Shown here: positions 12,075-23,549 of the stretch, in pieces
How positions within the stretch are numbered: the stretch's first letter is position 1
How the letters are laid out: each line of letters opens with the position of its first letter
NCBI GenBank assembly: GCA_001643675.2
Contig: LSRY02000028.1
Location: 434,001 to 498,000, forward strand
DNA length: 64,000 nucleotides
Direction: 5' to 3'
Source of the DNA: Monocercomonoides exilis
Taxonomy: Eukaryota; Preaxostyla; Oxymonadida; Polymastigidae
Notes under the pieces: model-generated
The model's database searches: none
The model's input: only the letters and a program-made list of their open reading frames with translations
Told to the model about the DNA's origin: nothing
Made by a program: the position numbers and the translations under genes

Positions 12075-12555
12075 GCTCCTCACGTCACTGCTTGTATTTT
12101 TTTGTAAATACTAAAACAAAATGCAATAGCTCCTTTTCTGCAGTCAAAAAATATTTATTGAAAATGAAAAAGAATCTTGAAAGCATGAATTGTTCGTCAT
12201 TGGATAAATTTTTTTTTAGATTTAGATCCTGATAAATATTCAATTAATATTATTAATGACTTAAATGTGGGACGAAATCTCTTGCTAAATGAATTTTGTT
12301 CCTCGATATTTTATCGAATGTATTTCTCAATATTTTTTTTATTTACTTCATAATTATGCATGGGAATGTTAGACTTATTTCAGTTCGATGATCAATAAGT
12401 TTGGAACAGTAAGTTGCATTTTTCATAAATGCAAATATTTTGCCCATTGTATAAATTTTTTGCTTTTTTGAAAAAAAAAAAAAAAAAAAAAAAAAAAATG
12501 CCATGCTTACAATCCAACAAATAAAAATATAAGAGCAAAGAAAAGCGAATAGCAC
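12075..12555. other. AT-rich intergenic with A26 run
   Basis: I see no gene. A homopolymer A run lies at about 12472-12498, just upstream of the foldback element. Confidence 0.6.
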
Positions 12556-12558
12556 ACA

Positions 12559-13404
12559 TACACCATTTATAATTCAAATTTGGAAAACTTATTATTCGAA
12601 TTTGGACAACTAATTATTCAAAATTAATAAACAAATTATTCGATTTTGGTAAACTAACTATTCAAAGTTGTTAAACTTATTATTCTAAATTGTTAAACTT
12701 CTTATGCAAAATTAATAAAAATCAGTATTTTTTAAAAACAATTTTTTTTGATTTAATATGATCACTGGCTGAGTGTCAGAAAGTGATTAAAATGTTTTGT
12801 TTTTTGATTATTCTAAAAAGGGATGAAAAATTAAACTTCGATTTTTATTATTTGTCGAAAAACATGAAATTTTTTGATTTTTCAGAAAAAATTCATCACC
12901 ATGGAAATCGGATAATTTTCAAATGAATAAACCTCACATTATTTGACAACATATCATTCAATCAAGAAAAGTAATTAATTATTAAATTAATTCAGAAGAT
13001 CAATAAAAACAAATGAAGAATCAAAAAAGTGCATTCATGGATTTATTCACTAATAAAAAATTATTGTTTTTTGTTTGTAAAATTGATGCAAATAACTTTT
13101 CTTGATTGAATGATGTGTTATCAAGCAACGTGAGGATAATTCATTTGAAAATTATCCGATTTCCATGGTGATGAATTTTTTCTGAAAAATCAAAAAATTT
13201 CATGTTTTTCGACAAATAATAAAAATCGAAGTTTAATTTTTCATCCTTTTTAAGAATAATGAAAAGAACAAAACATTTTAATTACTTTCTGACACTCAGC
13301 CAGTGATCATATTAAATCAAAAAAAATTGTTTTTAAAAAATACTGATTTTTATTAATTTTGTTAAATTAGTTGACCAAATTCGAATAATAAATGGTGTAG
13401 TCTG
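12559..13404. mobile_element. Foldback/MITE-like element with long inverted repeats
   Basis: This element of about 845 bp has no coding frame. Its two arms are inverted copies: the stretch from about 12700 to 12978 (through GATCACTGGCTGAGTGTCAG and GAAATCGGATAATTTTC) recurs inverted at about 13090-13361. The very ends match as TACACCATTTAT...TTCRAATTTGG, at about 12559 and inverted ending near 13404. A unique loop of about 110 bp separates the arms. Identity between the arms is high but not perfect. Such structure is typical of non-autonomous DNA transposons. The left end additionally holds a 22-bp tandem array, listed separately. I could not define a target-site duplication. Confidence 0.75.
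12567..12720. repeat. 22-bp tandem repeat, seven units
   Basis: Seven degenerate 22-bp units in register (12567, 12589, 12611, 12633, 12655, 12677, 12699). Most follow the pattern TWATTATTC-RAATT-GKTAAAC; the last unit is the most diverged. They sit in the left end of the foldback element. The right end has only one or two units, so the two ends are asymmetric. Confidence 0.75.
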
Positions 13405-13689
13405 TAATGGAATTGTCTGGATCACTTATTCTTTGACATTCCAAACAGCTCAGTCACATTGGAATAAAGAGTGAAATTTGGACTTAACGGGAGAAAAAAT
13501 AAGTATGAAAACCAGAAAGACTTGCTTCAGTCGTCGGAGAGAAGGAAAATATGGTTTTGGACATCATCAAAACTGACTATAATTGAGGAATCAGTTTTTA
13601 GTAAAAAAAAACGAAGAACTGGTATGTTTATGTTTTATTTTATAACAATAATATTTACTATTTCAGATGGTAATATTTTTTGAAAAAGA

Positions 13690-14400
13690 CAAAAGACGAA
13701 AAAGAGTCACATATCACAGTGTAAAATGAGATGACTAATGAATTTCTGAAGAGTTGTTCTGATAGAAAGAAGAGGAAACCGAAAAGATTGGACTTCAAGC
13801 GGCTGACAGTGTAATAAAAAATTGTGATGAAGCCTTGGAACCAAATGCAAACAAAATTTCAATAAAAAAGCTACAAAAAACCTTCGTTTCATTCAACGTT
13901 GACGAATCTTCTTTGAGTGTCTCATCTGCTACCAATATAAGCATTGTGCATTATTTAAACAAAAGCTTTGAATATTTCAATGAAGCAAAAAGAATGAATA
14001 TCTCAACGCTCGTTGCTGCTGTGTTTGAGGATAATTATGTATTGTCTTTCATCATTCTCTGGGCAAGTGAAAATCTTCCGGACGAATATTAGCCACTTCT
14101 CTTGCCCACTTTTGACATCTGGCCAAACAAAAATGGCTGAATGGACAACAAAAACTTCAAGAAATATACAGAAATAGTTCTTCTCCATTCCATAGTTGAA
14201 AGAAAAAAGCGTATATCACTCGAAGCAGAAAAATGCCTTCTCCTTATTGATTCTCATCTTTCAACAGGAAATCCATCTAATTGGAGATCATTTGCATCAC
14301 ATAACATATTCGTCGAAAAAATCATCCACTAGTGCACATATATATCTCGGGCACTCGATACACGAGAGTTTGCAACAATGATGATTTCTCTTTTTCATTC
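13690..14400 (+). pseudogene. Remnant of pogo-like DDE transposase (copy A)
   Basis: Short open pieces (13835-14092 and 14141-14332) preserve parts of a Tc1/pogo-type transposase: FNVDESS (first catalytic Asp block), an IILWASENLPDEY segment, then ERKKRISLEAEK and LLLIDSHLSTGNPSNW (second catalytic Asp block). The same blocks occur in copy B at 14786-16377, showing they are one family. Frames are broken between blocks and no third-Asp region or N-terminal DNA-binding domain is visible, so this is an inactive fragment. Confidence 0.6.
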
Positions 14401-14785
14401 ATTTGAGTTCATTTATCAACCTCATCTTCAGCTTGGAAAAAAAACTTTTCTATATAGGGAACAATTTTTTCTTGACATTTTTCAAATCAAGACCTTTTTT
14501 TATTAAATCAGTTTTTTTCCCACTATTTCAGATGTTCAAAGATTTTTCACACATGTTCGATTTCTAATGAAATAAATGAATTCATTTTGAAACAAACCTA
14601 ATTTCTCATTGGTGTTGGGATAGTGAGGCTTAGCCCCTTCATTGAACTTCTGTGTGGAATTGGAGAGTTACATAATACACAAAACTTTTTGTTTGTTAAA
14701 AGATGTTATTTTTCGATTTTTTTTTCATTTCATTTCAATTTGAAAAATTGAAAATTATTATGATCTTAAAAATATTATTAAAAAA
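14401..14785. other. AT-rich spacer between transposon remnants
   Basis: No gene seen. Confidence 0.5.
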
Positions 14786-16377
14786 ATGAAAATATCAACA
14801 GAAATAAAATTAAAAGAAGGTCAGAAAAAACTGCAGCGCGCAATGTCTTCGCGTAAGTACAGGAAGTATCACAGTCGGCTGGAGCGAATGGCTCATATCG
14901 TTGTTGATGGAGTTGTTCGTATAACTGATGCTATCAATTCTAAGGAATTCAGTCGCACAGGTATCAAATATGCTGTGATAGCTCTCAGAAAAGGAAGGCT
15001 GGTTGGAAAAATTGGCAGACCTGCAGCTGTTGTTGGCGAAAAGGAACAAAGAGTTTTGGATATTATTCACATTGAAGCAAAGTCTGGAACATGTTTAACT
15101 TTAAAAAAAACAAGAGAATTGGTTTGTATAATTTTTATATAATTGTTTTAATCATTTGTTTTTCAGATAGAAAATGTTATAAACGACAACGATGATGAAG
15201 ACTCACCATTTTCAGAAGTTTCAATGTCTGCAACTTACGGCTTTGTCAAGCGTCATCCGGAGCTGAAAACTGGAATGTCGAAGAATCTGTTTATCAATTG
15301 AGTGACTGTTTCGCACTGAAGTGTTTAAGTACCTTGGAGTAAAACGCAACACGATCTGCATGAAAAGTTCCATTTTAATCCAGCTTTGATGATGAATGTT
15401 GATGAATCTTCAACGCGCGTTCCTACAGATTCAAAACAGCTTGTTGTGCATACTGCAGACACAAAAGCAGGTTTCACGAAAGAACCACCAAGAATGATAA
15501 ATTCTTCATTCGTGGCAGCTGTTGCAGCGAATGGATATGCCTTTCATTCTATTATTCTATGGCCAAGTGTCAACCTTCCAGAGAAACTGAAAAGCCTATT
15601 ATCTTCTTCGCTTGAGATATGTGCAAATGGAAGCAACTGGATTGACAACGAGTGCCTTTAAAGGTTTGCACTCACCATTCTTCTTCCTTCGATTATTGAA
15701 AGACGAAAGCGCATGTCACTTGAAAACGAACACATTCTTCTCCTTCTTGACTCGCATGCAACTCGCGCAGATCCATCGATCTGGCGAGATTCCAAAAACA
15801 ACAAGTCGACGTTTTAACCTTCGTGCCACACAGCACACACCTCTGTCAACCACTGGACAGAGGAGTGTTTGCCGTGTTCAAATCTGAACTGACAAACAGA
15901 TTTGAGGCTCCCTCTTCTTCTTCATCTTCCTCCAAACGAGCTGCAATTTCCGACGTTCTGCTTCAAGCTATCCACACTGCATTATCACCTTCTGTAATTC
16001 AGAAAGCTTTTGTCTGCAGTGGTGTTCTTCACAATTCTTCTGGGCCAGTTCTTTTGAAACTGCCCGAATCTTCGATTTACCCTCTTCCGTCCTGAAGAAA
16101 TAGATTCAACTTTTATGGAAAATTGATTACTGACAAAAATCTTTTTGAGAAATGGGAAAATCATTTGAAAATGAATATTGAAAGGAAAAGTGAAACGGAA
16201 GAAAATGAGAAAGATGAAGTGAAGACTGTTGTGGATGAAAAGAAAAAAACAAAAAGAAGATTTCTTCATGTGAAAATCGATGATTCTGACGATGAAAAGA
16301 AAGATAATGCATTAAATCGAGGTGAAGGAAAAAGGAAAGTTATTAGAAGAATTTATTCTGATTTTGTTTTCTTTTAA
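14786..16377 (+). pseudogene. Decayed pogo-like DDE transposase (copy B)
   Basis: This is the most complete remnant of the copy A family. A basic N-terminus with a helix-turn-helix-like region (GRPAAVVGEKEQRVLD) is joined across a GTTTGT intron (about 15122-15165) to a block containing YGFVKRHPELKTGMSK. It is followed by MNVDESS (first Asp), IILWPSVNLP, ENEHILLLLDSHATR (second Asp), HTSVNHW/HLCQPLDRGVFAVFK (third Asp block) and a lysine-rich tail. The order matches DDE_1 superfamily (pogo/CENP-B-like) transposases. It is broken: a TGA lies at about 15299 after LFIN, and the frame changes near 15660-15680 and again near 15820. No intact inverted ends were found, so the element is probably dead. 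Confidence 0.65.
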
Positions 16378-16479
16378 TAATGTTGTCATTTAAACTTTTG
16401 ACACTTCCTTTTTTTTGGGTCAGAATAAAGAAAAAGTGTCAAGATAAAATAATAACCCCATTTCCTCAAAAAAATCAAT

Positions 16480-16745
16480 CTGCTTATCCTTCATCTGTTA
16501 TCAAATAAGCTTTTGAAATATGTGAAGCCCTTCATTATTCATTCGGACCAGTTCTTCGAGCACTTCTGGAACCATCAAAATTTTCTTTTTTCTCTTTCAA
16601 TGATCGTTTTCATCACTTTGTTAAATTAAAAACATATAAAGAACTTCTTGATGATTCGAAATAGTTTTTGGAGCGAAAAGAAGAAAAAAAGAAAGAATAA
16701 TAGAAAGACATTGGAATGGATGAAATGGATGAATTAATGAACATC

Positions 16746-16783
<38 letters not shown>

Positions 16784-17010
16784 TTCAGCAGTTTATTTGT
16801 TTTAATAACATAGCACTACATTTCATTTCATTTAATTTTATTTTGTTTTGTTTTGTTTTGTTTTATTTTGTTTTATTTTTTATTTTTTATTTTGTTTTAT
16901 TTTTTTATTATTTTGACCCAAACGAACAGGAAAACGAATTGATGAAAAGAAAACCAGGAAAAAGGAAGTTTGTTCGAAGAATTGATTTGTCTTTTGTATT
17001 TTCACAAAAT
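16480..17010 (+). pseudogene. 3' remnant of pogo-like transposase (copy C)
   Basis: Translation of about 16500-16670 gives FEICEALHYSFGPVLRALLEPSKF, parallel to the end of copy B (FVCSGVLHNSSGPVLLKLPE). At 16955-17015 a GKRKFVRRIDLSFVFS segment parallels copy B's GKRKVIRRIYSDFVFF end. A run of about 38 A residues (16751-16788) and a TTTTATTTTG-type low-complexity stretch (16820-16915) interrupt it. It is a fragment of the same family. Confidence 0.5.
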
Positions 17011-17100
17011 ATTTCTTAATTTTTCATTTCGAAAATTTGTGTGAAAATGAAAAAAATGTGTTGGGGATAAATGAAGACCTTTCATATGAAAAAATGATTT

Positions 17101-19647
17101 TTCCATCATTCAAAAACCCGGGAATTTTTCAAAAACCCGGACATCCATCATATTGAAAGATCATTCAATCGTTCTTGACATTTTTCTTTCACACGCATTC
17201 AAAAATTAAATGATGTTCAAGCTGTTGATAATTCATATGTTAATGAAAGAATTGTTCATTCTATAAGAAAGAAATATATGTTTTTCAAAAATTATTTTGT
17301 TATTCTTTCAGTTATTGTGAATTGCATATTTCAAAAATTATTTCTTAAAACTTGTTTTATCAATATTTATTCTTACGAATAATTCACAACGAATGAAATC
17401 ATTTGTTTCTATTTTCATTTGCTTTTTCCAACAAAATCCTATAATTGTGAAAATATTCCAATATTCGATAGCGTCTGATGAAATGAGGAAACAAATGGAA
17501 TTCTAATAAAAGAATCAAACCTTTTAATTTTTCAAAAAGATGAAATGCAATTTATCTGGATTTATCGAATATCAAACTACAAATTTCACAATGAAAAGCA
17601 TTATTATTAAAAGATCTTGCTTCAAATCGTCTTCGCATTTTCATCATCACTTTCATCGTCATTGTACTCAATCCTCAAACATTTTCTCCACAATTTCTTT
17701 TCGCTTTTATTTCTATTTTCTTTTTTTGATATATTCATCATAGCCATCTCATCCTTTTCTTCATTTCTCATCAATTTCAAAAATTCATTTCTTGTTCGTT
17801 TCTTTTTCTTCTTCATCAATATTGACACATCACTGATTGCTGAAGTTTTTTTTCTTTCTTCATCTTTTCCATTCTTGATTGTTTTGCCTTTTTCAATATC
17901 AGCTTTCCTGTTCTCAAGAGTTTTTTCTTCATTTTTCTTTTTCTTTGGAGAAAATCTTCCATACAATTGTTCTTTGTTTTTTTCAACACATAATGATTGG
18001 TTTCTTTCTGGTTCCCCGCTTATTCTTTCCAATACCGGAGCAGCTTTGACCGGCCAAACGCCCGTCTGCCTGAATGCATGTTTTATATTTGATGGAGTTG
18101 TGGCTGCAGAAAGTGCTTCTGGGAGGATGTCAAAAACAGCGGAGCGAAATGCAGAAGCAGAACGATCAGATGAAGTTTTGAAGTTGTTGTTGTACGTTTT
18201 TTTGAACCTTGCAAATATTGAGTTATCGCACGGTTGAAGCAAGTGAGTTAAATTTGGTGGAAATTTCTTGATGATGATGTTTCTTTTTTTTGCAAAAATT
18301 TCAACGGCTTCACTACAGTGTGATGAATGATTATCCATAAGAAATAATGACGATTTTATTCCTCCTTTTTTCATTTTTTCTTCAATTTGAATTAGCCAGT
18401 TTTCGCACATTATTTTTTCGAAGATTTTTGTTGTGATCCAGCCAGATGAAGCAAATATATAGTTGATATTGAATGATGAAAGTGTGAGAAATTCTGAAGG
18501 TGTTTTTTTTGCTGGCCAAAGAAGATAAGAAGGTAAACAAGAGCCATCCGCTCATGCACAAAGGCATAAAGTTGTGTTTGAAGTTTTTTTTTGGTAACGG
18601 TGTAGAAGGGGGTTTTTGATTTTGCAAACAAACCACCAGTTTGCAAGAATCGTCTCCAAAATGAAGTGATGTTTCGTCGAAATTAATTATCCCTGATGCA
18701 CTAATATCATTGTCATTTACAATCTGATGAAGTTCTTCGAACCATTTTTGAATGGCACTTGATGATTGTGAAGATATTTTTGCTGAGTCTAAAGGTTTGG
18801 AAAGCGCTGATTTCAAAACACTGCTTCTTTGAATCGTGTAATACGCCGCATTTAAACCTGGAATTTTGATCTCTTCTTCGTCACGCAATGATTGCTCAAG
18901 ATGCTCCACAATCTAAAAATACTTAGAAAAATTAATTTCCTTGATAAAAAAAAACAAAACCATTTTGTGCACGTCCTTCACTCTAATTGTTTCACCTTTT
19001 GAAAGAAGAACAATAACTTGATTCTCAATTTTTTCTATTAAATCTTGTGTAATAATTGGTGGTCTTCCGTTCACTCCTGCCTGCCTTTTCTGCTTCTCTG
19101 CCGCTATTCCTCTGTACCATGAGCCATTTGATATGGTGCCAGAATCAACAGCCACTTTTCTTGTTATAACATGATCCTTCCGCAGTTCAAATATTTTTGA
19201 GATGTTGTTTTTAACCTTCTTATTTCGGAGGTTGCCAACTTTTTCCTAAGCTCTGATAACGACAATTCTTTTGTAATAGCCATTAATATGGGTTTGATTT
19301 TTGATCATAATTAAAAAAATATGAGAATTAATATTGATTTTTTGTTTGTGAATAAAAAAATGCAATAGGAAAGTATTCATTGAACAATAAAAGTTCTTCA
19401 CGGAAATGCTGGTGTTGATTTTTTTTGATTTCTTATTGAGAAATGAGTTAAAGTTCAAATTGATTCTCTCAACAAGGCGAATTGAATTTTAACGGAAAAT
19501 GATCAAAATTTGGATGGAAAATTACTATCGATACTTTATGGAAAATAAATATGTTGTTGAAAATGCTTTTGAAAGAGATGATCAGATTTCATTATTTCTT
19601 GAAATCCGGGTTTTTGAAAAATTCCCGGGTTTTTGAACGACGGAAAC
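17101..19647 (-). mobile_element. Pogo-like DNA transposon with 32-bp terminal inverted repeats
   Basis: The element of about 2.5 kb is bounded by a perfect 32-bp inverted repeat, at 17109-17140 and inverted at 19606-19637. Each copy contains TTCAAAAACCCGG twice with a GAATT-type spacer. About eight outer bases also match with two mismatches (TTCCRTCR). Inside, on the minus strand, lies one transposase gene that fills most of the element. This is the layout of Tc1/mariner-pogo class II elements. A TA target-site duplication could not be fixed by eye. Confidence 0.75.
17622..19155 (-). pseudogene. Pogo-like DDE transposase, frameshifted
   Basis: The transposase of the TIR-bounded element runs on the minus strand. 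Exon 1 (about 19155-18962) has a GRPPIITQDLIEKIENQV helix-turn-helix-like region and is joined by a GTTTTG intron (acceptor near 18915) to EHLEQSLRDEEEI. Next come NFDETSLHFGDD (first Asp), LFLMDNHSSHC (second Asp) and THLLQPCDNSIFARFKK (third Asp), giving a DDD triad of pogo type, then a lysine-rich tail. Two lesions break it: a frame change at an A9 run near 18590, and a TGA in the restored frame near 18550, just before an ADGSCLPSYLLWP block. It is a different subfamily from copies A-C. The catalytic blocks are well kept, so inactivation looks recent. Confidence 0.75.
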
Positions 19648-19871
19648 GAAATTACGTGAAATTGTGATCTAAAATTTGAAGAATATTTTCCAATTGTTAT
19701 TTCGCTTGCAAAAATTTTCCTTTCATATGAAAAAATAATCATTTTATTCGCAAAAATTACATTTTTAACGAAAAAATTATTGTTTTGAGCACAAAATTAT
19801 TATTCTGAATAATATTTCGTGTAAATATTCTGCCCAAAGGCGAGTGAAATGAATTTTCAAAAGAATTCTAT

Positions 19872-21242
19872 TTAGCAATAAACAAAATAATATTCGCAGT
19901 TTTGAAGCAAATGAGCGTTGCCAAATGCTCCTTCACAAAGATAATGACACAACCCGAAGATACAATCTTCGTATCCCTCTTCTTCCATCTTTTCTATCAA
20001 TGTTCTCTTCTTCACTATTTGTTTAGCTTCATCTCTTTCACTTTCATCTGTCACATAATTGAATCTTTGGCAAAGTTCCTTAAAAAACGACAAACAACAA
20101 GAAATAAGTGGTCGATCAACATTTAATAAAGTAATTTCCTCCAAAAAAACATCAACAACTCCACTTTTTAACAAGTGATCAATATCTATATATCTGAGCA
20201 TCGATGCACTTTTTAAGAAATTAATGCAACTATTTCCGATTTCTTTGAGATAATCCTTAACAGTGTGAAATACTCCAACAACACAAACTACAATCCTAAG
20301 AAATTCTCCATCGCCGAATCTGTGCGCGATAAAGTGAGGATTTAATGCTTCAAACCATCTTATTAAAGTTATCACTTCTCTCGATTCCACTCTTCTCTTC
20401 TCTTTCTCATCTTCTTTTCTCTTCCAAACAGCACATCTTGTCAGCTCCTCCATTTCTCCAATTGCTTCTCTCATAAAATGTAGCTTATATGCAATTACTC
20501 CTTCCAAACATATATCTTTGGAAAATCTACGAATCAAAAACTGCCAAACAGACTGATAAGCAAGATGTGTAAGATTATGATGTCCCTGATGATATTGAAT
20601 AATTTCTTTAATTTCATTCAAGTAAAGCTCTTTATTCACATTCTTATAAAAACAAAGAATTAATGTCAAACGAACAAAGATGAAACAAATTCATACCCCA
20701 ATATTTTCAATGCGACTCAAAGCTACCAATGCTATTTCCACATCTTTTTGAACTTCTTCGCTTTTCGCCTTATTCAGCGCAACCTTCAGAAAACAAGGTA
20801 TATTAATTGGTATCAATTCTGACAAATGCTTTCTGAATAAAAATGCATAACATTCGCAAAGATCAGTCAGAAGATTTTCATTCTTTTTTTCTTTTTTATG
20901 GTCTTCTTTGATAATCATTCTCAAAAATCTTTTCCCCAACGAATAAAATAAAAAGTTATCTAAGATAATATTATTAATTGCAACACGATATCCTATATGC
21001 TTCAGTAAGAATAATGCATTTTCCACTGATATTTTCTTTTCTTTTATCATTATATGGATTTTGTTGAACAATTCTTTTTCCAAAACAGAATATAATTCCT
21101 CTTTACCCATCCGTTCCATAAATTCATTCATTTCAATAATTTTTTGTTTCTGCTCTTCCTCATTGCAATCTTCCAATTCAGAAAATAATTCTTTTATAAA
21201 AAATTGAAAAAATCGTAATAAACAAGAAATAAAATACAACAT
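19872..21242 (-). CDS. Helical-repeat protein of a lineage-specific family
   Basis: Two exons (21242-20697 and 20642-19872) joined across a 54-nt GTATGA...ATAAG intron give about 438 residues of charged amphipathic helices. Recognisable family phrases are LFSELEDCNEEEQKQKI near the start, LLTDLCECYAFL, LYLNEIKEIIQYHQ, HLAYQSVWQFLI and KMEEEGYEDCIFG near the end. I recall many near-identical proteins from the oxymonad Monocercomonoides, where they form a large family of unknown function, probably ARM/HEAT-like in fold. The spliced frame is uninterrupted. The first 15 or so residues are hydrophobic and may instead be intron: an AAAAG acceptor at about 21191 would begin the protein at ELFSELED. 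Expression and function cannot be judged. Confidence 0.72.
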
Positions 21243-23549
21243 TAATTGTAAACCTATGAACTTATTTGTGTTGTCTGTCTTCTACGTATTTGAAAAAACA
21301 TTGCAACAAGAAAACAGCAACATTTTTGCCATTCGCATTGAATTAGCATATGATTGGATAGAAGAAATTGATGAAAACTTATAGCTCAAAATAACCACAG
21401 AAATATATGTGCTTTCACACCATCTTGAATTAGTATATATGACAAGGTATAATGAAGATAAACAACAATCTATCTTTCGATGTTTATTGTTATGGATTTC
21501 ATGATCAAATATTTTTGTTTTTTTCAAAAATGTTCCAAGTCAAAAACAATATAACATCAAATGAAGTTATGTGTGAAAATAAATAACAATATTCTCAGTG
21601 AAATATTAATCACCAATTATTCAACACCAACAACGGAATTCTATTTGAAAGTTCTGGTTTTTGAAGATTAAAATGACTATTTTAATTAAAAATGTCAATA
21701 TTCATAACAGAGAGTCTTTATTTTTGAAATGATTTTATTCTGTTTCTGACTTTTCCATATGAAAAAATTTGAAAGCCAAGAATAGGAAATTTGTTTTTAA
21801 AGGCAGTCTTCGTATTTGAGAGAATAATATACTGAAATAGAACCAAAATGATGCATTTCATTTGATAATCGGAAAAAAATTTAAAGGCAGGTTCTTTTTC
21901 AATTTCAATCTTTATGTTTTATGAAAACAAATTTTGCAAAAAATAAGTTAATTGGAGTCAAAAGGATTTGAAATCCAGAATTTATCTGATGCACGAATAT
22001 AACAAATAGGAGCATTTTAAAGCGGAAATTCTATTAACTTTGATGATTATATTATCCATCGGAATAGATTTTTGAAAGTTAAGAAAAGAAATGAAGAAAA
22101 CGTTTTTTGGTTGATGTTGAAAATACAAATTGAGAGAAATTTGTAATGAATGGGAAAAGAAGGTTACTCTTCAACTCATCATTTATATTATTATCTATTT
22201 ATTTCAATGGTATTGTAATTTGTCAATTTCAGTTTTAGGGATTGGAATCACAAGTCTTTGTGTTTATGGAGTCAACCAGGTGATTATCGGTTGCTGTCAG
22301 CTTTGCTATTAAGAGGATGAAAAGAGAAAATTATATGTTTTCATAAGCCCAAACAACGATACTTCTTCATTGGGTTCTTTTTGGACAATTCATCCATATA
22401 TTTTGAGATCCAATTGCTTTCTTGTCAACTCATTTTGAATTATGTTCATTTGTGTGATATTTGAAGCTGAAAACAGAAGTTGAATATCAGATGTCATTTG
22501 CATCTTCATATTCTTCTTCTTCTTCTTCTTCTTCTTTTGTTGCTGATTCTGCAATTCAATCAACTCTCCTACTCACTTGTTTGTTATTCTGATGAAATGT
22601 CTTCGTATCATCTGTCAGTGGCTCAATTCATCTTGAAAGCTAAGTCTGATGTTCCAAGAAGGCAGATTTCGAAAATGGAATTGTAATCTAATTTAAATGT
22701 TGTTTGATGGTGTGAAAAAAAAATGTGATTGGAACAATAGCATGTTTCTTTTATCTAAATCTTTTTTAATTTCTTTTTATTGTTTTTTTCAAATCAGAAA
22801 TTAAAATTCGTTTTGTGAATGTTTAATTGAAAAGGTTCAAGAAATGTAATCACTTACAAGTGTCGTTCCTTAATTGTTTCCTTTTGGTATTAAACATATT
22901 TAAAATAAAATCAAAACATCTGGAACTGCCTGGCAAATTCAACGAAAAAATAAAGAAAACGGAAATGAAAAGCAAAACAATAAATATTCAAAAAAACGAA
23001 AATTATCCAACTCTAATTAACAGAATTTATTGCTCGATGCAGTTCACATAAGTCAATCAATCCACAAACAAACCCATTTATCTGGGAACAAACTGAAACA
23101 CCAATAAAAAACAAATAATCATAACGCCTCGTGATTTCAATATGAAAGACGAAAAACATGTTACAAAAATGCTAAGTAGTTAACTCGTAATGAAAAAGAA
23201 GCCTTCAAATTTGAGAATACAATTTTGTGCCAAAGTTATGTCAAAACGCAAGCAAATAAAAAACCCAACAAATTACATCAACCCGCAGCAACTAGACAAT
23301 CACGCAATCCAATTGCTGATCAACAAATTCTTCATTGCAGAATCCAAAATGAACTCTTTGATGAGACTAATTCAAATACACCTCGATGAGACTAATGTTG
23401 AAAATCAACAACCATCGAAAAATGCAATCGTTACAAACAGATTTTGTTAAAACAATGATTTGATAATAAACAATTTCTGCAAAGGTTCAATTTCCATAAG
23501 CGGATGCTTCAAGTGCAGCTTCAGTTGCATATATCAGAACAACACTCTT
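21243..23549. other. AT-rich region without a recognisable gene
   Basis: About 2.3 kb in which I find no gene. It contains a (TTC)n run at about 22510-22540, which creates a spurious leucine-rich frame, and one 86-codon frame (23190-23450) with no family likeness and no splice context. This may be decayed repeat DNA. Confidence 0.55.

Noticed and set aside
22480-22686. Leucine-rich 68-codon frame
   Set aside because: Produced by a (TTC)n microsatellite; no start context or homology.
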